DNA of 64,000 nt from positions 62,001 to 126,000 of the forward strand of contig QYAI01000049.1 of NCBI GenBank assembly GCA_003988855.1, given 5' to 3'. The stretch is from Arachnopeziza araneosa (Eukaryota > Ascomycota > Leotiomycetes > Helotiales > Arachnopezizaceae). How positions within the stretch are numbered: the stretch's first letter is position 1; each line of letters begins with the position of its first letter. The position numbers were made by a program, and so were the translations under genes. Shown in pieces: positions 35,401-43,891 of this stretch. Below the pieces are notes generated by a model that worked only from the letters and a program-made list of their open reading frames with translations, ran no database searches and was not told where the DNA came from.

Positions 35401-37109
35401 CATCACCTGTTTCGAGTTAGTTTCTAGTGTTAAGAAATAGAGGGAAAGGTAGAAGAGCAAGACTTACATCCTTGCTGATTAGAGTAGAGGTAGATCCCAC
35501 CGCTCTTCAAAGTTGCCGAGACGATTAACTCAACTCTTGTGTGCAGTTTACGAAGCTCGTGGTGGCTTCCTATCATTAAATTAGCAATGCTAAATAATTT
35601 GAACTTTTGAGAAGCTCCTCAGGTCTACTAGAAATAATTAAACTGAAATAATGATAATACTTACCGGAGGAGTTGGTATAGATCTCACAACCATCCAGTC
35701 CCATGGCTATATGAGGGGCTTGTGGGGTAAACTAGCAGCGCAGTCAGAATGCTGTTTTTAGCAGAGATAGAGAGGAAGAAGTCGACAAGAAATTAGGAGC
35801 TGATGGCGGCATAACGGAATAATAAAGCACATACAAGCTCTTCGCATGTCTCACAGCCCAAGGCAGTGTCCAGTGTGGAGATAAGCGCGTCCTGAATTGC
35901 GATAAGTACACATAACTGCTACTCTTCAATATAGGACTCTCAAACATACTCCAATTGACACGGTCTTTTGGCCAATGCTAATAAGAAGTTTGAATTAGCA
36001 TATAGACTTTGTAAAGAAATGAAGACGCGGAAGGTTTTACATCTTGCTGATAGAACGAGGCAAATAGAAATTCTCAATAACTCTGATACCCTTCCAAGGG
36101 GTAAACTGTAATCGTATGTCAGCATAGAACCCTGTAGGATGCCTTTCAAGGGGGCTATATTTTGTGATGATAAGAAGAAGTCTTACTTACATAGCGCATT
36201 TCATAGTAGTTGCCATCATTAGCCTTATGAATAAATTAGCCCTGTAAATACTTAGACTTCACTAGGAAGCTCCGGAGCCCAGGGCTACTTCAAAAGCAGA
36301 TGAACACAACACATGCAAATATGCGACACCTGAAACGACTTTTAAAGCATTGGACTTCTAAAATAAAAGAACAGCAATCTTTAAGAGAATAATCCTACCA
36401 GTGACAGCTTCGGGCGGATGAGCAGCTGTAAATTTTCGAATTAGTTCAAATACCGCAACAGATTTGTTCGAAGATATATTCGAAGAGGTAAATTGTAAGA
36501 AGCTACGTACTATTTTCTTGTTGTAGATAATAATTCTGCAATTATATCTGACAGACTAGATTTAAAATAGGTCAGTCATTTCTGATCATAATAGAGGAGT
36601 AAAAACTTTTGGGTGTCGGAAGTACAGTATAAATAAACTGGCAAGAAACTACAGAAGAAAAATAGTAGGTAAAAACAATGAAAGAGAGGTGCCAAATTTG
36701 AGTACCTTGTGCTTCACTGGCATCCCAACATCTAGCAGGATATCCTGACAATCCGGGTGTTGCATGATTTGAGACAGACATTCCCACGAATGCAAGATTG
36801 TGTCATCTTCAGTCTACCTAGAGCTTTTACTTAAAGGTCGTGAACTAAACGACTAACCTAAGCAACCGTAACCAGAAATCTCTAGCTCGGGGCCGACCCT
36901 GAGTTTAGCCCCAGCAAGTTTGGCCTTCTGGATGCTTTCGATAATTCGCTGGAGGTTGCCTTGGAAGTCAAGAGCCCACTGATTCAAGCTCTAAGGATGA
37001 ATATTAGCCGACTTCTTCGAAATCACAACAGGAACGAAGCAAACCACAACGGGATGTAAGAAGTAAAGGGTGAACATACACATGTAGCTACAGTAATGAG
37101 GTGACCCAT
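32415..37109 (-). CDS. QNS1: Glutamine-dependent NAD+ synthetase with 31 introns
   Basis: Makes NAD+ from nicotinic acid adenine dinucleotide, ATP and glutamine, the last step of NAD synthesis. Thirty-two exons, all with matching phase, sum to 2148 bases, 715 residues (yeast Qns1 has 714). The N-terminal nitrilase-type glutaminase has its triad: E45 in RVGPELEISGYG, K109 in LLIRPK, C170 in GCETCEEL. The synthetase half has the ATP loop PLSGGIDSCATA, then [35 protein letters not shown], and NRHKQTTVTPAYHMEAYGVD. Exon ends, in order: 37109-37080, 36990-36858, 36806-36706, 36555-36511, 36425-36399, 36223-36191, 36105-36041, 35977-35950, 35891-35835, 35731-35665, 35569-35468, 35406-35386, 35341-35313, 35249-35196, 35076-34974, 34924-34809, 34757-34738, 34685-34621, 34490-34342, 34266-34169, 34095-34071, 34016-33934, 33847-33823, 33762-33617, 33564-33437, 33353-33328, 33267-33250, 33199-33150, 33094-33069, 32959-32846, 32710-32660, 32527-32415. 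Intron 27 has a GC donor. Odd: about five residues after GYGCLD are missing and a usually conserved Trp after RPKL is Ser. Confidence 0.93.
32711..32845 (-). repeat. Intron 30 of NAD+ synthetase, member of a repeated intron family
   Basis: 135-nt intron. The segment 32785-32711 aligns with intron 5 (36300-36224): shared TCTGCT, TTGAAG, GCCCT, GCTCC, CCTAG, TATTT and GCTAA in the same order. Most differences are transitions. Confidence 0.75.
33354..33436 (-). repeat. Intron 25 of NAD+ synthetase, member of a repeated intron family
   Basis: 83-nt intron. Starts GTAAGACT like intron 30 and ends ATTTACAGTGCTAATTCAAT then GATAG, nearly the same as introns 10 and 30. Confidence 0.65.
35570..35664 (-). 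repeat. Intron 10 of NAD+ synthetase, member of a repeated intron family
   Basis: 95-nt intron. Shares with intron 5 the block GTAGNCCTGNG...GAGCTTC and with introns 25 and 30 the 3' end TGCTAATTTAATGATAG. Confidence 0.65.
36224..36398 (-). repeat. Intron 5 of NAD+ synthetase, member of a repeated intron family
   Basis: 175-nt intron. Its last 77 bases match intron 30 of the same gene at about 70% by eye. It contains the palindrome GCTCCGGAGC and ends with TATTTACAGGGCTAAT before the acceptor AAG. Confidence 0.75.
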
Positions 37110-37644
37110 GGCCTCAACTTTCTGATTAATCCAAATACTGAAGTCAAAGACTGCGAGTTGGTTCAGAGCGCGAATTGTTTGATGTTACAAGAATGGAAAT
37201 GCCCCACCATTACACACACGTGACAAATGAGATTCCGCCCCTACCATCGGAGCCAGAGGGGACCCACAGTTTGGTCCTTGTTCGGTTGTTTCGAACCGCT
37301 CACTTCGAACCCCACCGATAGCTTTAGGTGATGACTTCATGAGACAGCCTCTTCCGAGCGGTTATTGATCAATGGCCGCGGACCGATTAGAGGTTGGGAA
37401 TTCTGTAGGGATGGCGCCGGCTTCGGCACGGAAACATTTCGCCGTTATGCTTCACTTCCGGGTGAGCAGGTAATGTTAGGTTTAGTTTTTACATTAAATT
37501 ATTCTCTCATATCGTGTCTAGGCTACAGAAACGAGTCTGCCTTCATTGACCTTCTCCATGCTATGCTGTACAAGACAAACCAATGCAAAACCAATGTAAA
37601 TGCTACAATAAATGACTCCAAGCCGTTTTTCCGAACCATACTTC
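37110..37644. other. NAD+ synthetase promoter region
   Basis: 535 bases between the NAD+ synthetase start and the stop of the next upstream minus-strand gene. No gene or repeat recognised. Confidence 0.6.
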
Positions 37645-40356
37645 TTATCTGTACACGGTCCTTGGGTCATCCGCATAAACAACGACCGAAGCTTCTCTTG
37701 CTCGAGGTCGCTCAATGTACTGAATTTCGGCGGGGCGCCTGACTGGGGACTCTGCGTAGTATCTCTCGCCTTCGACGACTCTGGTCGGTGCTTCCATTGC
37801 TCGTCTCCCAGGAACTTCTTCGTAATATCTCCCATCTTCATGAACAATGACACGCTCTTGACGAGGTGGAATTCTGGCTGAGGCTTCATCATAATATCTT
37901 CCATCATCAGGGACTGCCTGTGGCTCACGACGTGGTACAGGGTCATTGGGCCGAACGCTATATTCTCGTTGCCCTTGTGGTTGTGGAACCAGCGGTCGAT
38001 GCGTCTCTGGTCGCACGCTTGCCGCATATTCTCTTGCAGGAGGCTCTGGACGAACACTCTGCATTCTTACATATTCCGGGGGAAGCTCATACCTCACAGC
38101 CTCTGGGCGAATACTGACGGCGCGCTGGGAGAATTCGCGAGGCGGTTCTTCAAGATGGCTTATCGGCCGACGATCTCCAACTACAGGGCCTCGAATTTGT
38201 ACATAATCATCCCCGGTAGGAGCCAAAGCGGCTGGCCGGACTGAATACTCTCTCTGGCGATAAGACCGGTAATCTTGTTGAGAAGGTGTGGCATACTCCG
38301 GCTGTGTCACAACACGTCGAGGAACAACAAGTGACGGTGAGCCTCTCCGGATAAACATTCCTTCATCATCAAAACGATCAACAGCTCGCGAGACAACAGT
38401 CCTAGCAGGATTCCTTGCATAGACAACTTCTTCTTCCCGATATCTAGAAGGAGGAGCAACAGACTGTCGCATAACAGGTGTTGGAGTTGGTTCAAAATAT
38501 TTGCGTCCATGTTCATCAATAACAACTCGCATAGGCTGTCGAGGAGGACCCATTGCAGCAGGGGACCTCGAGCGTTCTCGATCGGCGTCAGGACGGACAC
38601 TACCTCTCATGGGCTCCCTATAATATTGGCCATCATCATAGACTCTTCGCTCAACAAATGCGGATCCCGTTCTAAGCGGCCGGAATTCGCTCTGAGCAGG
38701 TGGCATAGCAAATACAGCAGGAGATTCTGGACGTCTTACATACTGACTACCACTCACTCTTCTATACGCCTCGTTACCGCTATCTACCCGTCGATGTGTA
38801 GAAATTGGTTGAGTGAGTCTGGTATACTGATCCCCGTTCCTTTCATAAACAGGAGTGCTACGACCATCATCATACGGGATAGTGGCACTATGTTGTACAT
38901 GCTGCTCGGGCTCGCGTCTAGAGTCATCATAATTGAGTTCAGCAGAATATTGACCAGATTGACGTTGTCGTTTCTGAGGTCGTGGTAATGGAGCCACAGC
39001 AAAGGGAGATGGCGACTTGGGCTCAGGTTTGATATATGGTGATTCTGGTGTTTCTCCACTGTCCTTTCCCTTACGCTTTCTTTTCTTCTCTTTCTTCTTT
39101 TCGGCTTTTCTATTGCTTTTGGGAGAACTATCCGTGCTTGAGATACCTGGAATATTGCGGAGTGCTGTCACTTGGGCAGGTTGCGCGTCTTGCGTTGATA
39201 GAGCTTCCCGAAGGACCGGAGGATCTCTGGCTGTTGCCAAGGGTGAAACTCGAGCTGGCTGTGGAGCAATAGGAGATAAGTTGTGATTGCGAATAAGTGG
39301 AGAAGGAGCTACATGAACAATTCCTTGCCTAGAAGTAGTTTTCCCCTTCGTAGCCTCTGCATCAGCTAATGGATCGTCACTTTCGTCTGAGACTGGATTA
39401 CTCTCGCCGGTTGTGCTCTCCTGGAGCCTGCTGATTTTCCCTAAGCTCTGTATCTCGGAAGCGTTGTTCAATGTGTTGCGGGAATTACTCAAATCAGTAC
39501 CTCCTTGCTTGACACTTGCTATATTTCTTTGGTTTTGTGAATATGAGTTCTCGTTCTGTGCAAAGCCCGCCTCTGTCAGATTACTGTGGGATACTAAAGT
39601 ACCGGTGACAACCACATCTTGCTCAGAACTTTGGTCTTTTGAAGACACTTCAGCAAAATATTCATCGCCTAGATTTCCACTGTGTAGAGGTTCTTTATGA
39701 CTCTGTGAAGATGTAGATGGCTCAGGAGTATCATGCTGACTTGAATAAAAAGTGTTCTCATCGAAAGAGTCACTGGCGGGAGAACGAGCACCGACAGATG
39801 GGTCAACTTCTGCAGTGGTAGAAGGATGAACAATTGCAAGTGCCTTTGACAGAACTTCTGTAAGATCAAAATTGGGAAGCGACTCAGACGTTTGAAGCAA
39901 AGCTTTTGCTGCGATACGTTGCTGCTCAATTTGCTCTCTCAGAGCCCTCTCCAATCTCTGCCGCTGCAGTTGAATCTCAGCTTTAATCAAATCATCAGAT
40001 TTCTCAAGGAGTATTGGGTTGATTTCGGAATGGGACGCAATGGGGGCGCGACTGCCTGTTGAGCGCGGCGTATTCGGAGATTTATTGTAGAATGAAGATG
40101 GATTGGAAGAGGGTGTTGAGTTTGATGGTTGGGTAGGAAGATCTGTCGTAGGGGTCGAGAGATTCGGGGCAGAAACATTACGACTCTTGAGAGCAAGATG
40201 TGCAGGAATTTTCACCCGCGGATGAGTACCTGCCAGGACAGCATCTCGGAATTGAAGAATCTTCTCGTATTCCAAAATCTCACGTAGTTCTGCCACCGTT
40301 AGAGATGGAGCAACTCCATTTGTAGGCACAGGAGCTGAAGCCCCTTGGGCCATCAT
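37645..40356 (-). CDS. Large disordered protein with Tyr/Arg-rich repeats
   Basis: Single-exon frame of 903 residues from ATG at 40356. I recognise no catalytic domain. The N-terminus has a probable folded helix, SLTVAELREILEYEKILQFR, followed by an Arg/Gln-rich coiled-coil-like segment near 120-150 (LQRQRLERALREQIEQQR). The middle is Ser/Thr/Pro-rich with a lysine cluster at about 415 (KAEKKKEKKRKRKGKD), a likely nuclear localisation signal. From about 450 to the end it carries degenerate repeats: short blocks such as DDGQYYRE, DDGRYYDE, EDGRYYEE and REYSVRP. This composition resembles RNA- or chromatin-associated scaffold proteins, but the role is unknown. It shares a 376-bp divergent promoter with the HAD nucleotidase gene. 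Confidence 0.82.
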   Translation of the reverse strand: MMAQGASAPVPTNGVAPSLTVAELREILEYEKILQFRDAVLAGTHPRVKIPAHLALKSRNVSAPNLSTPTTDLPTQPSNSTPSSNPSSFYNKSPNTPRSTGSRAPIASHSEINPILLEKSDDLIKAEIQLQRQRLERALREQIEQQRIAAKALLQTSESLPNFDLTEVLSKALAIVHPSTTAEVDPSVGARSPASDSFDENTFYSSQHDTPEPSTSSQSHKEPLHSGNLGDEYFAEVSSKDQSSEQDVVVTGTLVSHSNLTEAGFAQNENSYSQNQRNIASVKQGGTDLSNSRNTLNNASEIQSLGKISRLQESTTGESNPVSDESDDPLADAEATKGKTTSRQGIVHVAPSPLIRNHNLSPIAPQPARVSPLATARDPPVLREALSTQDAQPAQVTALRNIPGISSTDSSPKSNRKAEKKKEKKRKRKGKDSGETPESPYIKPEPKSPSPFAVAPLPRPQKRQRQSGQYSAELNYDDSRREPEQHVQHSATIPYDDGRSTPVYERNGDQYTRLTQPISTHRRVDSGNEAYRRVSGSQYVRRPESPAVFAMPPAQSEFRPLRTGSAFVERRVYDDGQYYREPMRGSVRPDADRERSRSPAAMGPPRQPMRVVIDEHGRKYFEPTPTPVMRQSVAPPSRYREEEVVYARNPARTVVSRAVDRFDDEGMFIRRGSPSLVVPRRVVTQPEYATPSQQDYRSYRQREYSVRPAALAPTGDDYVQIRGPVVGDRRPISHLEEPPREFSQRAVSIRPEAVRYELPPEYVRMQSVRPEPPAREYAASVRPETHRPLVPQPQGQREYSVRPNDPVPRREPQAVPDDGRYYDEASARIPPRQERVIVHEDGRYYEEVPGRRAMEAPTRVVEGERYYAESPVRRPAEIQYIERPRAREASVVVYADDPRTVYR

Positions 40357-40732
40357 GCTGCGAGCAAGTGGAGGTTAGTGACTGAATGCTTGCGATAAAT
40401 AATGCAACGGCGCATGAAGGTAACAAGAATAGCAAATCTACTCGAAAGGTTGTTGTATAATAAGACAAGAAAGAAAGTTGGATCGGAATGCATGAAGGAA
40501 GAAAGCCGCGATTCAGCCGGCCAATTTCAAGCGGTCCACGGCAACGCTAAAATCCTCGTTTACCGTAACCCTCCTAATTGGGCTGCTCGGCATCACGTTT
40601 CTTCAAGAGTCATACATGTGTCTGTGTTACTGCTAGTAGATTCGGTATTGCAGATAAGGGGCTAGAATATACTTCTCCGTTAGGGAGAACTCAGTACGAT
40701 ATAAACAAGAAAACTATTAAAGGAGAGGCAAG

Positions 40733-41567
40733 ATGGCAGACGAAAGGCCTGTTTTCTTTTTTGACATTGACAACTGTGTAAGTCATAAACTTCGGAGAAG
40801 ACTGCGAAGCTAATGGGAACGCCATAGCTTTATCCAAAGAGTGAGCTTCACTTACGTATCTATGACTCTAGCCTTTGCTAAAGCCACAAAGGCAGGAAGG
40901 TTCATGATCATATGTCTGAACTCATTGATCAATACTTCATGAAACATTTAACTCTCACTCGAGAGGAGGCCTACAAACTTCACCAAGATTATTACAAAAC
41001 ATATGGTCTTGCAATTGAGGGACTAGTCCGTCATCACAAGATAGATCCTTTGGAATACAACCAGCAGGTAGACGATGCACTCCCACTTGAATCAATCATA
41101 TTCCCGGATCCAGAGCTTCGAAGGATGCTTGAAGATATGGACAAAGCTAAAGTCAAGCTATGGCTCTTTACTAACGCCTACATTACCCATGGAAAGAGGG
41201 TTGTCAAGTTGCTTGGTATTGAAGACATGTTTGAAGGGATCACCTTTTGTGACTATGGCCAAGAGAAGCTCATTTGCAAACCATACCCGGAGATGTTTGC
41301 CAAAGCTATGAAAGAGGCGGGAGTTAAAGATTCCAAGGATTGCTACTTTGTTGGTGAGCAAGTACTCCCTGTGTTGAGGCGAATTGTCACTAAATTGCCG
41401 AAGATGATTCTGCTTTGAACTGTCAGAAAGCAGAGGAGTTGAGATGGAATACAGCGCATCTTGTTGAAGAAGGCGAGCCACTCCCAATCCAGAAAGCAAG
41501 TAAATACCAAATCAGACATTTACAAGAACTTAGAAAACTGTTCCCTCAATTTTTCAAGAGCTCGTAA
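40733..41567 (+). CDS. HAD-family pyrimidine 5'-nucleotidase (Sdt1/Phm8 type)
   Basis: Four exons (40733-40777, 40828-40840, 40892-41353, 41404-41567) give 227 residues. The HAD nucleophile motif is FFFDIDNC (D11, D13), motif II is LWLFTNAY, the motif III lysine lies in LICKPYPEMFAKAMKEAG, and motif IV is CYFVDDSALNCQKA. The alpha-helical cap between motifs I and II contains HQDYYKTYGLAIEGLVRHHK, typical of the Sdt1/Phm8 branch, which dephosphorylates UMP/CMP or lysophosphatidate and nucleotide monophosphates during starvation. Exon 2 is only 13 nt and encodes LYPK plus one base; it is needed to rebuild DNCLYPKS. Expected to be cytosolic. Which of the two yeast paralogues is closer cannot be told here. 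Confidence 0.9.
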
Positions 41568-41801
41568 GAGAGGGTACTGGGATGACCGCATAGAATAGCA
41601 TCATATAGGTATATTCGCTTCACAGATCAGGCGCACTTATATTAGTTAGACTAGAAATCTGATGATTTGCATATTCTTTCCTTCCGCGAAGCATTTGCTG
41701 CATCATTAGAGCCAAAACAAACATCCGTCCATCCAAACTCCAAACTAGGGTATTTCCCAAACGCCAGGTGATTTCCTCCTGAGGACATCCTTATCTCCCA
41801 A

Positions 41802-42323
41802 TCATGGCCTTTTGATGGTCCGTATAACATTCTCCAACCTAGCAAGAATTTCTTCTTTTTCTTTCGCAGCTTCCTTTCTTTCGACTTCTGCGATCTTTAG
41901 TTCCTCCTCGAGCTGTCTTATTGTATTCTCTTGATCTCTCTCGCTATTGTCAAGGCCTGGAAGCATCGATATTAGATATTCGACTTGTTGTTCCTTGACT
42001 ATTAGATCTTGCGCTAGTTCGATTTGAGCTGCTTTGAATACATCTAGAGGAAGCGGTTCAACTAAAAGAATAAGGAGCAGTACGCATAAAACATCCACAG
42101 ATCCTACCTCCTGTATCTGCCTGCTTCTCACCATCAGCCTTATTCTCCTGACGTACAATATCCGTAGAGCCTAGCTTCTGCAGGTCGTGGTGTCTATGAA
42201 TGTAGAACAGGGAGGCAATGAATTGGTTTGACAGCTAACCCAGGTCAGCAAAGAGTTATGCACGTTCGAGCGAATCCATACCTGGTCAATGGCGTCTTGG
42301 AGTTGTGTCAATCGATCAGCCAT
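41802..42323 (-). CDS. MED21: Mediator complex subunit 21
   Basis: Three exons (42323-42282, 42234-42108, 42061-41802) give 142 residues. Med21 (Srb7) is a small helical subunit of the Mediator middle module that pairs with Med7 and links activators to RNA polymerase II. The N-terminus MADRLTQLQDAIDQLSNQF is the family hallmark, followed by a short linker, then the long coiled coil that includes DLIVKEQQVEYLISMLPGLD and ends RTIKRP. Length matches the family. The promoter, 254 bp, is shared with the divergent RRG7-type gene. Confidence 0.93.
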
Positions 42324-42577
42324 CTTGAAGAATAGTTGTGATGTTCGGGAAATGGCGAGGCTGGACTGGAAATTGGTGGGTTGCGAAAAAAGCAATATCA
42401 CAGCCAATCAATGCTTAGCACAGCCTTGACCTTTCTCAATTCAGTTCAACTTTCATCCCTGTTGTTTGTCTTTGTTGTGGTATTTCAGATGAGTGTTTCT
42501 CTCTTCTGTACTCACGTCACACATCATAATTGATGTTCTCTTTTGTGTCACCCTGAACTTATCCTTCCGGCCGCAGA

Positions 42578-43252
42578 ATGCGTATAAGACGCTTCTCTAT
42601 GCGGCTCCTTCGTCACATACCTCAATCGAAACGCACTTATTCTGCAAACACCGCCACAGAAGTATTGACATATCCTGAGTCACAAAGCCCACATCACCGT
42701 GATCTTCCCAGCTTTTTGGAATATGCAAACCGAATTGGATTGAACACCACTAGTACCGTTTACGTGGGAACACATTATGAGTACACTGTACTAAATGCGC
42801 TTGAACGCATGGGTATGTCTCTCAAGCGGATGGGGGGAAAGTCTGACTACGGAATTGATATTCTCGGGACATGGTCACTCCCGTCTACTTCCCAGCCTCT
42901 AAAAGTGCTTATTCAATGCAAGGCTTTAGACCGAAAGGTTGAGCCAGCCCAAGCCCGAGAGCTTGAGGGCGCGTTTGTCGGTGCTCCAACCGGCTGGAGA
43001 GGATCAGGCGTTTTAGCCCTACTTATCTCACGCAAATCTGCCACTAAAGGAGTACGAGAAGCTCTGGGGAGAAGTCACTGGCCCATGGGTTATGCGATGT
43101 GCAGTACAGACGGGAAGATCTTGCAGATGCTGTGGAATAAAAGAGCGGAGCAAGAAGGCTTGGAGGGAGTTAAGGTGGGGTTAAAATATACCGGTGGAGA
43201 TATCACAAAGAGAGAGGTCATTCTCACATGGAAAGGAGAGCCCATTAAGTGA
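42578..43252 (+). CDS. RRG7: Rrg7-like mitochondrial protein (required for respiratory growth)
   Basis: Single exon, 224 residues, starting at the ATG at 42578; a second ATG at 42599 is possible. The N-terminus is Arg/Ser-rich and lacks acidic residues (MRIRRFSMRLLRHIPQSKR), fitting a mitochondrial targeting signal. The core matches the DUF2034/Rrg7 family: VGTHYEYTVLNALERMGM, GGKSDYGIDILGTW and LKVLIQCKA. The spaced Glu, Asp and Gln-x-Lys resemble the active-site layout of PD-(D/E)XK nucleases, as in Mrr-type restriction enzymes. Yeast rrg7 mutants lose respiratory growth; a nuclease function would be inference. Confidence 0.88.
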   Translation: MRIRRFSMRLLRHIPQSKRTYSANTATEVLTYPESQSPHHRDLPSFLEYANRIGLNTTSTVYVGTHYEYTVLNALERMGMSLKRMGGKSDYGIDILGTWSLPSTSQPLKVLIQCKALDRKVEPAQARELEGAFVGAPTGWRGSGVLALLISRKSATKGVREALGRSHWPMGYAMCSTDGKILQMLWNKRAEQEGLEGVKVGLKYTGGDITKREVILTWKGEPIK

Positions 43253-43623
43253 GAGTAGTCGGTGATTGTCGATCTCTTGAAATTCATCCAACAATCACAG
43301 GCTGTGACGTTGGATGAATGTTTCCACATGGCAGACATTCTCCCACTACTAATTTTGGATCGCATGTTTTGGGGTCGAGACTTTTCAAGAGCAAGCTGTT
43401 TGGAATAGGTTACACTCTTATGTATCCTGCAATCGAGCGCCTTCCTTGGTGGATTGCTCCTTTAACTGCAGACAAAGACGTTTGGAACCTTACATTTTCC
43501 ATAAGCAGCCCATCCCTCTCTTCTTTTCCAAGATGCCAGCGTCAAACTTCCGCTTCTTCATTCAATCCTGGGTTCTTGCAAATTTCAAGTCTCTGTCATA
43601 CTTGCACTGTTGAGTCTTTCGCA

Positions 43624-43891
43624 ATGTGCCACCAAGTCATTCAAATTTTTGAATGTGGACACATCAAGGCTTCGAAAGACATACATTGCAAACAGCCTAC
43701 GGGTAATTGTGGTGGTGTTTTTCTGAAGCAAGAACTAGAAAGCATTAGGGAACTTTGTGTGGTATATTCCGCGACGCCCTGTCTTTCTCTTTGCTGATGT
43801 TTTCCAGTCATGCCGGCAAGCTGCGGAACTGAGACGAATACAAAGAGCGAAGACTGCTCGATCTGAAGATGAAGGATATGAATCTGTCTAG
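43624..43891 (+). CDS. Small Cys/His-rich protein, 73 residues
   Basis: Two exons (43624-43761, 43808-43891) joined by a 46-bp intron, GTATAT to CCAG. The product starts MCHQVIQIFECGHIKASKDI, has CKQPTGNCGG, and the intron join creates LCVSCRQAAELRRIQ. Cys/His pairs in CXXC and CGH spacing suggest a small zinc-binding fold. Pezizomycotina genomes contain many short proteins beginning MCH or MCY with this pattern; no function is known. The charged C-terminal tail ends SEDEGYESV. Support comes from the intron restoring a CXXC pair, but expression evidence is lacking. Confidence 0.6.

Noticed and set aside
32415..37109. Reading the region as a decayed pseudogene because of its many broken frames
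   Set aside because: Every break coincides with proper donor, branch and acceptor signals, phases match, and the spliced product keeps all catalytic residues at full length.
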